64,000 nt of DNA from Cristatella mucedo (taxonomy: Eukaryota > Bryozoa > Phylactolaemata > Cristatellidae): the NCBI GenBank assembly GCA_009760855.2, contig WPIO01000023.1, positions 4,757,001 to 4,821,000 on the forward strand, in the 5' to 3' direction. The translations under genes were made by a program, and so were the position numbers. Below, piece after piece: positions 51,859 through 63,872 of the stretch (position 1 is its first letter; every line of letters begins with the position of its first letter). Below the pieces are notes generated by a model. It saw nothing but the letters and a program-made list of their open reading frames with translations. It was not told where the DNA came from and ran no database searches.

Positions 51859-54800
51859 CTATGCCCTTGGTAGGCGGGCCTTTCTGTCCGGGTAGGCTAG
51901 ATTGTGGTAGTTCATATTCGCTACGGTTCAGCTTCGAACTCAACGGTTTTACCGTTATCCATATGCATTAATGGTTTTTATTCCCAAGAGTTTGTTGGTC
52001 GCCTTACGCCTATCGATCTATACAAGTCTGCATAAGCTTTGACGCGCTCAGCGGCTGCGATCGCTACGTCCACGATCCAATCGTTGCACACACAGATAGT
52101 TCTCAATGCTATTAAGTCTGTCGTCCTTAAGGACTAGCTTTGCTCGCGTGCATCGCACAAGTGCAGCTGTGCGAAAGTGAAAACTGTCTCAACAAAGAAC
52201 TGAAGACCGAACTGATAGCGAGTCAAGTTTTCTGTTGAACAACCGAAGCCATGGCTCTACATTCCGTCTATGCGGGCCAAATCGCAGAGCCGTTGCAAAC
52301 AATATCTGAAGTCGGGCTGTCTGCTTTTGGGTCGACACGTTGGAGGCAGATACGCGTCTCGTCTAAGTAGCTCTTCACCAAAACGTATCTTTCTGTTTAA
52401 GTTTGTCTTTCGGTCCACTTGAACCGCGAATTCACGGGTTATTTTATTATAGTGTAGCTACCTTACCTGTTCATATTATTCACTTGACCCATTTGTATTG
52501 CGGCGCTTGTAGACAGACAGATTCGACTGCATCGCATGGTGACGTATTCACCTCGGCTCCACTCCCTCGAGTGATTCACGTCTTTTGGTAAGCAAACCTT
52601 ATGTCACAGCGACCACTAATCGCAAGAAATTTTGATTCGCGTCATCAGAGCGGCGTCATCGTGGTTTCCCGCGCTACCTACTCGCGACATCCGTCAATGT
52701 GGACGGCAGCACGACGAAATGCCGCAATTGGGCGAATCATACATCCGACTCGACGATCGCCGCCATTGATGCCGCTTTCGCCGGTGCATGCGGGGCGTAT
52801 CGCTCGGCGCGCACAACAGGCAAGCCGGGCATTGGCGGGTCGGGTGCGGCCTGGCTTCATTCCTCTGGATCCCTTCACCCCATCATCCCTTCATCGGCTG
52901 CGCAAATCAGCGGCTTCGCGGACTCGCTCGAGGCCTGCTACGGCCGCCGCTTGTCTTGCGGTCGCTTATTGCTTATCGCCTAGTTCGTGCAAAGCTCGTC
53001 TTGCAATGCCAACCACTGACGTCCGAGCGCTGCTGCTCACATTTGTCATTCTTATTTCATATTAGGAGCTTTGAGCCCTAGCTAGGCGCCATTGTGATGA
53101 AGCATACGCGTATCAGCCCTAGGCGAACGAAACTGAGTAGTGCATGGTCTCAGATAGGAGCCTTGTACGGCGGCTCGAGATAGGATGGGAGTTGTCTCCT
53201 CGCAAAGTGCCTGGTCACTATCATGCCCGTCCTTGTTTCAAATGTGGAATGGCTGCGAGGCGTAGGCAACTCAGTTGGATGCAAACGGATAAAACTCAGC
53301 GACAAGTCATGGTAAGGGCTGCCGTTTTATGCACCGCATCGAAAAAGTGTGCAAGAATCAGATCATTGTATCCTAAAATTGATGCAGCACCTAGATTGTA
53401 ACGAAGAAAACTAGCACGGATGAAACCTCGGGGCCTTATATTTGACCCTGATAGAAATTATTTCGAGGTTATCTAACCTTGGCTTGGTGCAATCTTGGGC
53501 TACTAAAGAATGGATCTAGAGCGAGCTAAATTAGCTGTTTTGAGGGCTTGGGATGTGTGCGATGCACTCAACCGCAGCCATGTTGTGGGCGTGACATTCG
53601 AGAACTCATCTTAGCGCTACCGGCAGCGCACAAAGAGTAAGACGAAGCCATCGCCAAGTTGGACAAGCATATTTTTCTGCTCGTTTCCGCATGTATTCAC
53701 TTACGAAGCTTCACGTGAGGCATAAGTTTGTGAATAAGCTTACTCGAGCGGTAACCGGGGGATGCCAGCCTTGCATGCCCTGTGGCGCCACAATTGTTTG
53801 ACTCCAATTCTCCATAGATCTTCGGGCTACGTACTCCCGATAAAAAAAAAAAAAGTAAATGCTCTCAACCTCAAAATTGCTACAAAATCTTGGAGAATTG
53901 CACCGATATCTGCAAACCATAGACAGCCAAAATGACACCGCAGGACTATAATTCGTATCGCGAAGTAAGCGCCAGCTGCAGATGGCATGTGACAACAAGT
54001 GATTCTGCAATTGCAATTGGTCAAACGTACAAAAAGCTGTGACGGCTACTAAAGCCATCGCCGGTTCTTTACACGGTCACTCGCGGCTTTTAGAAGTTAG
54101 CATCGTCCCTCCATTGAAGGGCTTCAAATGTCAAGAGTTGAACATTTCGAAGCGATAGAAAATTGCTATGGCCATGTAATGGCAGCCAGCGCCCTTAAAC
54201 GTTTCTGATCGAATGGGAATTGAGGAGCCTTAGGAAATTACCTAAGTCTAGAATTTGTAGATGCGGGCCTGATAAGGATATGTAAAAAGAAAACCTTTAA
54301 AATTGTGAATCAAGAATCTCTAGCCGCACTTTTTAATACTCGTAGTTGAGAACGACTTTGTCCATTTCCGTCCGACGGGTATCCATAACGAGGCTCGTGT
54401 CTCACGTGTTTCATGCCCTTGCATGATAGCATTTCGCCAGCTTCGTTAGGATACCTAAAGCCAGTGGTAGTTCTTTAATATTTAAATTCACATAAAGGAG
54501 AATGCACTTTCTGCCTGTCGTTTTTGTCGCGTTTCCACTCGCAGTCTTACTAACCGCGGCGGCACGTCGCCCTCTGGCGAGAGCAAGGCCGTAGCTGAGA
54601 CCCAATAGCCCCTAGATCTTGGAGTAGAGACGCCGAATGCTGCTTGATAGTCATTAGGACCATTAGGTCAGTGCGGCCCATTCTAAGTATCCTCGTGCCA
54701 AACGGTCTGTGAGTTGTACAGCATTCGTCGCCGGCCTAAATGTACGGAGACTCTCGCACTCAAAATAGTGAGCCGAGCTTGCATTACAGTGATTTCCGCG

Positions 54801-55976
54801 ACAAAATAAACTTCCTATCGTCTCCATTTCAGCCAGAAATGAATTATTCCTACCGATAAATAATGAACAGGTATTCTATCAAAGGCTTATTCTCACTGCA
54901 TTCTCTCAAAAATAAATGGCTGAAGACATCGGATATTAAACGCGGTACTTCGCGAGTGCTAAGCGAATGCTTACCAGCGCTGAGCAACGCTACAAGCGGG
55001 TGAGAAAAAGAGTATTTTAATAGTATAAATCTGGCACGCTGTTCAGCATTTCTGGTCGATTTTCATTCATTCTGTCGCTTTTTAAAAGATTGATCACCTT
55101 TATATAATAGAAATTTCTCGCTTTCGTCTTTCCCGTCGTCGCAACGTTATGCGAACCAGTAATGCTGAGTTCCCAAGCATACGCAACCACAGCCATAATC
55201 CCGATTTAAGTACGCTTCTTAAAAAAACGCCGTCACGGTCACCCCTCCGCCTCCAGCAGACGCAAAGTTATTATATAAATTGGCTGAATTTCGCGGCAGG
55301 AAATTCGCTGGCGACTGCTTAGCGTCTGGCAACCGGAGGCCCGCTCAAGAGACGACACCGGGGTAGAAATGAGGACGGTGAACCGGCCAGCCGCCAAGTC
55401 CGGCAAGCCGCCACAAATAAGCGCGCAGATATATTATCGTTCAGTTTTTAGTAGATTGAGGAAGCAACTCAGTCTTGACACGTTCGTTCTTGAACTCGAA
55501 TATATTTAAGATAGTGCCCGGCGCTTGATTTCAGGCCTTCCGGGAGTGCATCTGCGGAACGCGAGCGCGTGAATACGCTACAAAAGCGTGCGCCGCCCGT
55601 GCGTGCACTATAACCTTTCGCTGTTAAAGTTGCACTGCTGCAATTATTACTAAAAACAAAGCGCACAGGAAACATTGTCGCTGATCCAGGTTCATCCCCT
55701 AGCACGCTAAGAGAGCGCCCGACAACCAAACTTCGCTGAGGCTTCGGTTATAACCTTGACCTTCTCTAATCTTGTGAGCTTGTGGCTCATACGAGTCCAA
55801 TTCCAGTTGCGGCCGTATCATCTTCATTGTTCTAAGTTCTCCAACTGGCACTTCACCACGTGGTGCAGCTGATTCATAAGCACCTACAAAACCAACCGTT
55901 TCCCGTATTTTTCTATACACAAATTCCTATTCATCATCGGCACTATTGTCAAAGCTAAACGGAAATTCCTTGCAGC
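51859..55976. other. Unique-looking sequence without recognised gene or repeat
   Basis: The longest open frames (52,601-53,065 plus; 53,144-53,401 plus; 53,711-54,058 minus) show no domain, signal peptide or family resemblance. An A run at 53,843-53,854 is present. Exons of a larger gene could be missed here, since short exons cannot be called by eye. Confidence 0.45.
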
Positions 55977-56006
55977 GCTGGTTTGGCCCAGTGGTTAAGT
56001 TGGCCA
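55977..56006 (+). mobile_element. SINE type I head fragment
   Basis: GCTGGTTTGGCCCAGTGGTTAA-like head only; a complete copy follows 45 bp downstream. Confidence 0.5.
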
Positions 56007-56051
56007 CTATCGCAGTCAGACGCAAATTCATTAACAGTAAAATTGTAATAC

Positions 56052-56187
56052 ATAGCTGGTTTGGTCTAGCGGTTAAGGTGCTCGCCCCGACTGAGGTCTG
56101 ACTGAGGTCGTGGGCTCGAGCCCCGAGGCATATGTGAAGCACCTGAATAGAGATTACGTTCTCTTGGGGCGCTATATAAATGAATTA
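56052..56187 (+). mobile_element. SINE type Ia, well preserved
   Basis: A-box TGGTCTAGCGGTTAAGGTGC, the repeated ACTGAGGT block, B-box-like GTGGGCTCGAGCCC, tail hairpin (AGAGATTACGTTCTCT flanked by CACC/GGGGCG) and an ATTATATTTA end. Confidence 0.92.
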
Positions 56188-56366
56188 TATTTATATAGTG
56201 CCATCAGAAAACTTAATCTCCTTCTAAGCACTTTATATATGCTGCAAAGGAAGCATGGTCGAATGGTCAGTGGTAGCATGCAACAAGCATAGCATGGTTA
56301 CATGTGACTTGCACAGGGATAGCATGCAAATATGGTTAGTGGCAGCATGCGCATAGTCAGCAGACA
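56188..56366 (-). mobile_element. LINE 3' tail copy I, tail-to-tail with a SINE
   Basis: Reverse hairpin and 3' UTR starting where the preceding SINE ends; their tails meet as an inverted pair. Confidence 0.85.
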
Positions 56367-56371
56367 TTGCC

Positions 56372-56530
56372 GCGCTAGTTTGACCCAGTTGTTAAAGTGC
56401 TCACTTGTAACGACCGAGGTCAGGGTGAATGTATTTGATGACTGAGGCGGTGGGCTCCAGCCCCGTGGCATACGTGAAGCGCCTGAATAGAGATTAACTT
56501 CTCATCCGGCGCTATATTATTGAATTGTAT
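56372..56530 (+). mobile_element. SINE type Ib
   Basis: Carries the insert AGGTCAGGGTGAATGTATTT, B-box-like region and tail hairpin. Confidence 0.85.
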
Positions 56531-56769
56531 TGATAAACTTGTATCTCTATTTAAATAGCTAGTTAATTGTTCAAGGCAAATAGGTTGCTCATACGGGCGT
56601 TTTATCGGCGATCCCCGAGCCTCGAGTAGAGACTACCTGCGACCGCAAAACGCGTCTACGCATACAAGTCGTCGCGCACCTTCAGGCAATTCCAAAAATA
56701 CTCACTCCAGGTAATGCCGGCGTTTGAAAAATCCATTTATTTACACGCCCAGCAACTGATGGCAGGCTA
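56531..56769. other. No recognised feature
   Basis: Short unique stretch between SINE and LINE copies. Confidence 0.5.
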
Positions 56770-57760
56770 TAAAAATTATAATAATGCACTCGATAAAGCG
56801 CCTTCAGGGAACTCAATCCTCTTCTAGACGCTTTGCATATGATTTAAAGGAAACACGATTGGATGGTTAATGGTAGCAGGTTCGTCGATAAACAACATGA
56901 ATAACATGGCTAGGGGTGACATGCACAGGGTTAGCATGTAAGTGTGGTTACTGGCAGCCTGCACAGTGCCTGCACGTATAAGCACATAAAGAACGAATCA
57001 CTGGGATACACTAAATGCTCTCATAAATGGGTGCGTTTTAAGTTTCTTTTTAAATGTGGTCAAGTCAGGGGATGTTGTGACGCAAGTCGTGAGTGAGTTC
57101 CAGGCTGTGGGAGTACACGAACTAAAGGCACGGTCTCCAAAGCATTTCAGGTTTGAACGAGGTATAGGTAAACAGCTTGATTCCGAAAACTGGCTGCTAC
57201 GATGCTTAGCCTGTTGGGGCAGAAGATTTTATAGGTAGGCTGGAGCCAAAGAATTAAGGGACCTAAAAGTGAGGGACAAACCTTGAAGTTGATGCGTTGC
57301 TTGACTGAGAGCCAGTGCAGGTCGGCAAGAAGTGGTGTGATGTGGCAACTGTGACACTCACGACAGAAAAGCTTAGCTCCAGAGTTTTGCACCAGCTGTA
57401 AGCGCCTGAGTACGCAGGCCGGTAGACCAGCAAGCAGTGACTTACAGAAGTCAAGACGGGATGTCACAAATGCAGAAATAAACAGATCTGGTATCCCCGT
57501 CTAAACAAGCCCAAATTTTAGCAATGTTGTGTAGCTGAAAGTAGGCAGACTTGATTGTGGAGCTGATGTGGTCGCCTAACAAAAGGTCACTGTAGAACAT
57601 GAGACCTAGATTTTGGGCAAATTCACCAGGATGTATGCTGGCAGAGTCAATTCTGAGCGTTGAGTTGCACTTGGTTTTCCCATAACTATTAAGTTGATTT
57701 TATTATCATCTAATTTAAGACAATTTGCTGCCATCCATGTGCGGATGTCAAGCTTATATG
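56770..57760 (-). mobile_element. LINE copy J, 5'-truncated, about 1 kb
   Basis: Tail hairpin and 3' UTR, C-terminal coding part with an open stretch of about 100 codons ([20 protein letters not shown]), then the region just after YADD up to a WMAAN-like block. Diverged, with stops. Confidence 0.9.
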
Positions 57761-58284
57761 GACTCACAAATTCTAAGCCGATCGCTAAAATAATTTAAAA
57801 TTCACGTAATTACAAGTTGGATCTTCAAATTTTGCCATCATTAAGCACCATACATTAGATGTAGCAGAGCACTCCAAGGCTGGCGATGTTTGTGTTGAGA
57901 TACCCAGCTGCAAACGCCGGCCATCCCTGCAATATCGCAGTGGTCAGTTAAAGCTGAACCAATCGATTGCTGGTCCACAGCAAACATGTGACCTGGATCT
58001 CAATTCCTTCCTACTATGGCCAGCGGCATTACTATTTCTCCACCATTACAGCCTCTACAGTGGGGTACCGACAAAATAACGTAGTATCTGATTTAACTGC
58101 CCCATTTGTAAAGCGGCAAAAGAACCTTGACGGCGGCGATATTTAACTAACCGCTTCTAACTTATCGCTTCTCTAGCTTCTTTGTCAACAAAATAGACAA
58201 GATCAGTGAGTTCAACTCTAAAATAGCAGCAGTCCCCTGGAATCCCGTCCCTCAATTCCGTTTCAATTTAATTCGATTCCACAG
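57761..58284. other. Mostly unrecognised; SINE type II tail piece at 58,080-58,140
   Basis: GTATCTGATTTAACTGCCCC and the following AGAACCTTGACGGCGGCGAT match the reversed type II tail and body start. The rest is unassigned. Confidence 0.5.
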
Positions 58285-60298
58285 CACCTCCATGTCTACA
58301 TACAAAGAGGTCACTAAAGACCTCGTCTTGAAGTTCATATCTTAATCAAAGAAGGCAACTGATCCTCTGGACCCTATTCCCACTGTCCTGCTTCTACGAT
58401 GCATTGATCTGCTGCTGCCATGCATAATCAACATCATAAATATGTCATTAGCTTCACTTCATGTCCCAGCACTTTTCAAAAAGGCTGTAGTCAGGCCACT
58501 ACTCAAGAAAGCAACACTAGACCAAGAGAACTCGAGCAACTTCCTCCCGGTATCCCTTCTACCGTTCCTATCAAAGGCACTGGAACGAGTCGTGGCAGAC
58601 TAGCTGAATCCATATATTGAAACTTCAAACCATGCTAGTAAATTCCAGTCTGGTTTTAGAGCTAATCACACCACAAAGTCAACATTGCTTCGGGTGCATA
58701 ACGACCTACTTAGGAATGCAGACCTAGCAAGAGTATCTATGCTTATTTTGCTCGATCTTTCGGTAGCTTTTGATGCAATCGATCACCAAGTCCTTCTTGA
58801 GCGCCTCTCATTTTGCCTGGGCATCACTCGCACTGCATTACAATGATTTAAGGTCCGATCTCAGTGGGAGACTCCGTAGTATTGATGTGAACGGACAAAG
58901 ATCGCCCGAGGAACCTCTGAAATATATGGGGTACCTCAGGGCTCTGAGCTTGGTCCCGTTCTTTGCACGTTTTTTACTCTCCCTCTTGCCGACGTGATTG
59001 CCAGACACAATCTAGGCTTTCAACTCTTTGCAGATGCCATTGAGTTGCAACTCTGCTTTGATCCTTTCCAGCTCCCAAGCATATCGAATTCTCTCAGCTC
59101 CCTTTCTGCATGTATTGATGATATCCGCACATGGATGGCAGCAAAGTTTCTCAAATGAACTATGATAAAAAAAACTTACTAGTTATGGGCTAACCAAGTG
59201 TCATTCAGAAATTGGAAAGGTTAACGCTCAAAATAGGCTGTGCCAGCATATCTCCGGTTGAATCGGTACGAAATGTTGGTGTCATACTCTAAAGTGACAT
59301 TTTATTTGACACCAAGCCAGCTCAACAGTCAAGTCTTCCTACTTTCAGCTACATAAGATTGCTCAAATTTGGGCTTGTTTAGACAGGGATACCGCAACAA
59401 AATTGGTCCATGCATTGCTTGAATTCCGTCTTGACTTTGGTAACTCACTGCTTGCTGGTCTAACGACCTATGAAATCAGGCGCTTACAGCTGGTGCAAAA
59501 CTCGCAGCAGGCTTGTCAGTCATGAGCATCGAAGCTGCTGCATCACACCACTTCTCGCCGACTTGAACTGGCTACCAGTCAAGAAACGCATCAAATTCAA
59601 GGTTTTGTCATTTACTTGTAGGTCCCTTCTTTCTTTGGCTTCAGCCTACCTATCAGATTTACTCCCGCACCAGGCTAAGCATCGTATCACGTTCTTTTCT
59701 GAATCAAACTGTTCAGCCATATCTCGTACTAATCTCAAATCCTTTGGAGACCATGCTTTTAATTTGTATGCTCTCAAAGCCTGCAAATCCCTTCCGACTT
59801 GCGTCACGACATCTCCTAACCTGTCCGCATTTAAAAAGAAACTGAGAACACATCTATTTATCACAGAATTTTTAGTGGGTCCATGTGATTCGTCCTGTAC
59901 GTGCTTATGTGTACTGACACTGTGCATGGTGCAACTAACTAAACTTGCATGCTGACATTGTAAATAAATATAAATAAATAGCCGATTAAACAGCCTCTTT
60001 TGTATAGTGACAGAAAAGCCTTTACGGCTTACACCACCGCTTGCTGTGGCGATAAAGGATCGCCCACCGCAGGAATTGAACCCACGACCTCGGGACCGAG
60101 GTCATGAAAGCAACCACCTTACCTATTTCACCATCGCGGCTCACTGTGCAGGTCACCCCAACCTTGTTATTCTTGTTGTTTATTGAGCATGCTACCACTA
60201 ACCATTCGATCATGCTTCCTTTGCTGCAAATGTAAAGCGCCTAGACAGAGATGGAATTCTCTTAGGGCTCTATATCCAATGCATTATTATTATTATTA
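58285..60298 (+). mobile_element. LINE copy K, longest copy, split by a SINE
   Basis: Begins upstream of the reverse transcriptase in a stretch with PIPTVLLLRCIDLLLPCIIN-like coding, then SLLPFLSKALERVVAD, AFDAIDHQVLLERLS, a YADD-region remnant (reading FADA) and the C-terminal part. The 3' UTR is interrupted by a type II SINE at 59,958-60,146 and resumes at 60,147 with the second tail subfamily, the hairpin and (ATT)n at 60,280-60,298. It extends further 5' than any other copy, yet many frameshifts and stops show it is old. Confidence 0.9.
59958..60146 (-). mobile_element. SINE type II nested in LINE copy K
   Basis: (ATAA)n end, AGCCGATTAAACAGCCTCTT, body, reversed B box GAATTGAACCCACGACC and head ending near ATCGCGGC. 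Flanks ACATTGT and CACTGTG may be a blurred target duplication. Confidence 0.92.
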
Positions 60299-60299
60299 C

Positions 60300-60412
60300 T
60301 ATAACTACCGCTTGCAGTCGACAATGCAGTATCGCCTATTGCAGGCTTTGAACACATGACCTTGGTTGTGAAGAGCGAGCATCTTACCAAGGGTCACTGC
60401 CAATGGCCCTGC
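60300..60412 (-). mobile_element. SINE type II, head half
   Basis: ACCGCTTGCAGTCGACAATG, reversed B-box region GGCTTTGAACACATGACC and head. It sits directly at the ATT tail of LINE copy K. Confidence 0.75.
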
Positions 60413-61164
60413 GAAACCCGCTCACAGGAGTCTCGGAAGATGATTGGCCAACTGGTCGAGCAGCAACTGCCCAGATTATAGCCATAAACCAGGGCACTTC
60501 ACATGCAAGAGAGTCTGCTAATCCCACTGTGCTCGTTTGGCTCAGGCGTTGTTCTAATCGCATTGAAGCATCCGTGACATTTCCTTGGGAGGGATGTCTA
60601 TATGCCGCGAAGGGTCGCTCCTGAGAAAACCCGAACGTCTTTTCTTGGATCGTCAGATCGGTAACGAGGCGTACAATCGCCCGCGATCCAATTCGATCAA
60701 GGCAAAATCTAGGCAATCCGGCTATTTTCGGCCAGTGTACGCCTATCCAGAATCAAACCACCGGTTCCACGACGTGCACCGAAACTCAGCTGCTAGTCAT
60801 TTCGATTCGCCCACCTGCAATGCGTTAAACGACAGAGGATTACGAGTCGGCTCCTTAGTCTGCTCGGGAATGATCCGCTCGTTTGTTAAGCTGAGCTTGT
60901 ATCTATCAAGCGCGCGACCTTCCTTTGCCCGGTGTCTTTTGTGCCCATGGTGACAGTGAATTTTTATCGAATTAACCCATCTTAGTGAAACAGGATGACC
61001 GCGCCGCCGCGCGTCGTGCGCTCATCCTTTGAAGACATGTCAGCTGAGCGATGAGCCACATTTCCACGGCGCTAAGCGCCCCACGGGGATACAGTAGGCT
61101 TGAGACGCAGCGCAGTATGTGGTGCCGTCCGCGAGATTTGACCTATCCCTCCTTCAAGCCAGTG
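60413..61164. other. No recognised feature
   Basis: Overlapping frames at 60,384-60,953 on both strands lack family resemblance; one overlaps a SINE and is not a gene. Confidence 0.45.
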
Positions 61165-61315
61165 GTGAGAGTCTGAGCCCAGTGGCGACTTGCTCGCACT
61201 TCGCCATCCAGGTCGCGGGCGCGAGTACTGCAGCTGGCAATCCTGTATCGCTCACTGCAAGCGGGGGGGGAGAGGAATGATGAATGCTTGGGCTCTTCTG
61301 CCGCCATATAAATGA
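61165..61315 (+). mobile_element. SINE type II, degraded
   Basis: CAGGTCGCGGGCGCGAGTAC-like B-box region, CACTGCAAGCGGG, GGGCTCTTCTGCCGCCATAT. Confidence 0.65.
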
Positions 61316-61640
61316 GGCTCTTTCTATGCACTTTACATATGCATTAAAGGAAGCATTATCAAATGGTTAGTAGCAACATGCACAATGTCAACAAGCATAA
61401 CATGGTTAGAGGTGGCATGCCCAGGGTCATCGTATAAATATGGTTAGTGACAGCAGGCACAGTATTAGCATCAATAAGCATACAAAAAACAAATCACAAG
61501 GACCCAAAATGCTAAGGTAAACAGGTGCATTTTTAGCTTCTTTTTAATTGTCAAGTCAGGGGGTTGTCATGACGTCAGCCGGGAGTGAGTTCCAGGCTGT
61601 GGGGGCCTACGAATAAAGGCACGGTCTCCGAAGCTATTCT
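61316..61640 (-). mobile_element. LINE 3' portion, copy L
   Basis: Starts inside the tail hairpin (GGCTCTTTCTATGCACTTTA), includes the 3' UTR and a short piece of C-terminal coding sequence. The outer tail is missing, possibly lost at the junction with the SINE. Confidence 0.85.
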
Positions 61641-61812
61641 GATAGTCTATCTAATCTTCGAGTCCATCTAATCCAAAACCCATATAATCTCCAAGTTCCA
61701 TATAACTATCCCTGGTCGACTTGCAAACAAAGGCCATGAGCTCAAACTCAGCCTAAGTCAGGGCCCCTTGTGACTTTGACCGAGATTCAAAAGCGTCGAA
61801 ACACACTCATAA

Positions 61813-61859
<47 letters not shown>

Positions 61860-62232
61860 GGAGAGAGAGACAGAGAGACAGAGAGACAGAGAGACAGAGA
61901 GACAGAGAGACAGAGAGACAGAGAGAGAGACAGAGAGACAGAGAGACAGAGAGACAGAGAGACAGAGAGACAGAGAGACAGAGAGACAGAGAGACAGAGA
62001 GACAGAGAGACAGAGAGACAGAGAGACAGAGAGACAGAGAGACAGAGAGACAGAGAGACAGAGAGACAGAGACAGAGATAGAGACAAACAGAGAAAGAGA
62101 TAGAGAAGAGAGACACACAGAGAGATAGAGACTGAGAGACATAGAGACAGAGAGAGACACAGAGAGAGACAGAGAGAGGGAGAGAGACACAGAGAGAGGG
62201 AGAGACAGCGAGAGAGACACAGAGAGAGAGAA

Positions 62233-62267
<35 letters not shown>

Positions 62268-62269
62268 GA
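61813..62269. repeat. 8-bp satellite (GACAGAGA)n with GA-rich flanks
   Basis: From about 61,868 to 62,068 the unit GACAGAGA repeats roughly 25 times, almost without change. It is flanked by pure GA and by mixed GAGACACA, GATAGA and GACA units. Open frames across it (Ser/Leu- or Arg/Glu-rich) are by-products. Confidence 0.98.
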
Positions 62270-62489
62270 CGCCCGGTCACCTCTGCGCTCGGCCGCAGCG
62301 ACGGGCTCCGCCCCGCTGAAAGTCACTCGGGCAGCGTATCGCCGTTCCAGCTGAGAAATTTTCCTGATCTGCTGCGATAGAAGGGGGCAAGGAAGCGATG
62401 GCGGTGACGTTGAGTACCGCCGCCGTAGCGTTCCTCCCTCGAGGAGTCGCTCGCACGCACGCTCGCGCCGCCAGCGCGCGGTCGTTGTA
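62270..62489. other. GC-rich unique stretch
   Basis: Nothing recognised between the satellite and the next SINE. Confidence 0.5.
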
Positions 62490-62632
62490 TATATAATTCA
62501 TCTGTATAGCACCCCAAGAGAACCTAATCTCTATTCAGGCGCTTCACATATGCCTCCGGGCTCGAGCCCGCGACCTCAGCCAGACATTGGTCGGGGGCGA
62601 GCACCTTAACCGCTGGACCAAACCAGTCGTTG
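62490..62632 (-). mobile_element. SINE type Ia
   Basis: Reversed tail hairpin, B-box-like GCGGGCTCGAGCCCG, A-box-like head TGGTCCAGCGGTTAAGGTGC. Well preserved. Confidence 0.9.
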
Positions 62633-62689
62633 CACTTTAGCCGCTCGCCGAAACCCCAACGAGCGGCGGGCTGGCGGCGCGGTTCGCAA

Positions 62690-62782
62690 TAATAATAATA
62701 ATAATGATAATGAAATTAATAAAGCGTCCTCAGAGAACTCAATCTCTTTCTTGGTACTTTACATTTTCTGCAAAGGGATTCA
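62690..62782 (-). mobile_element. LINE tail fragment M
   Basis: (ATA)n, reversed tail hairpin and a few bases of 3' UTR only. Confidence 0.8.
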
Positions 62783-63111
62783 ACTTATTCCGCTCGACGG
62801 CTGACACGGCGCGCCGGGAAGCCTCGCGGGCTTTCCCGAAGGGGTTGGCCGGTTCACTGTGCCCACGTTGACCAGCTGAAGTCGTAGTAAAAAGAAAAAC
62901 GAGCAAGCGAGGCGAGGGTCAGGGGTCAATGCCTCGGGTCAATGGTCAGGCGAGGGTCGGCCAACTAGCGGCTTCGCTGGCGCGAAGCAGAAGAGGAGCA
63001 TTTTGCGGCTACCTTCCCCCCACACTGGGCAACGAGGGAGGAAGCGTCTGCTGCAGCAGCAATCGGACCCACGACTATAATCTCGGTCGCGAAGCTCGAG
63101 AAGCCTTCCTC
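62783..63111. other. No recognised feature; possible SINE head scrap near 63,058-63,100
   Basis: AGCAATCGGACCCACGACTA followed by TCTCGGTCGCGAAG resembles a reversed type II B-box region. Otherwise unassigned. Confidence 0.4.
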
Positions 63112-63262
63112 ACGTAAGCGCCCTAACCAAGGTCAGGGTGAATGTATGTGGTGACAGAGGTCGTCGTAGGCTCGAGCCCCGTGGCATATGTGAAGCGCCT
63201 GAACACAGATTAGATTCTCTTAGGTTGCCATACAAATGAATTATTATTATTACTATTATTAT
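63112..63262 (+). mobile_element. SINE type Ib, head truncated
   Basis: Starts at TAAGCGCCCTAACCAAGGTC with the insert AGGGTGAATGTATGTGGTGA, B-box-like GTAGGCTCGAGCCCCG, tail hairpin and (ATT)n to about 63,278. Confidence 0.85.
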
Positions 63263-63357
63263 TACTATTATTATTACCAAGTGGTGCTCAGCGGCGGCGG
63301 CCAATAGCCAGCTGCTCAGCCTCGACCGCCTGTGCGGCAACGGACGTGGCTTTGAGA

Positions 63358-63535
63358 ATTTAATAATAATAATAATACACTTGATAAAGCGCCCTCAGAG
63401 AAATCCATCTCTTTCTAGGCGGTGTACATTTTCTGCAAAGGAAACACGATCGAATGGTTAGTGGTATCATGCTTGATAAACAACATGAATAACACGGTCA
63501 GGGGTGACATGCACACGTTCAGCATAAAAGTTTGC
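63358..63535 (-). mobile_element. LINE tail copy N
   Basis: (ATA)n, reversed hairpin and about 120 bp of 3' UTR, cut at about 63,535. Confidence 0.88.
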
Positions 63536-63784
63536 TAGACTCGGCTCGGCGTCCGCGTGGCCAGAGAGCAGAGCGCCAACGCGCACTGCTGCCTGAGCAT
63601 ATCGATGGAGTCGTGGGGGAGGGGCGACGGCGGCGGCGCGATGCTCAACCGCGTTCTCGCGAATTCGCAATCGCCCTACAATTTCTGCAATCTGTCGCTG
63701 GATGGCTAAGAGCGCATGCACTGTAGAGTCTCCGACTGCCGCGCTTCGGAGGATGAGTCGCGTGCTTTATCATCTGCGAGCTAA
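63536..63784. other. GC-rich unique stretch
   Basis: Overlapping short frames on both strands; no recognised feature. Confidence 0.45.
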
Positions 63785-63872
63785 TGTATTAATTTAAATT
63801 AAATTAATGTTATTATCAATTAATTTAATTTAATCAATAATTTGATTAAATTAATTAATTTATTGATTTAGT
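63785..63872. repeat. AT-only low-complexity stretch with inverted repeat
   Basis: Combinations of TTAA and TTTAAT. Arms 63,794-63,808 and 63,819-63,833 are exact 15-bp reverse complements. It is set between GC-rich sequences. Confidence 0.85.

Noticed and set aside
56052-56125. Possible functional tRNA gene
   Set aside because: The tRNA-like head continues into the SINE body and tail and is repeated many times; no acceptor stem closes it.
61758-62326. Long Ser/Leu/Cys/Val and Arg/Glu frames
   Set aside because: They are translations of the GACAGAGA satellite.
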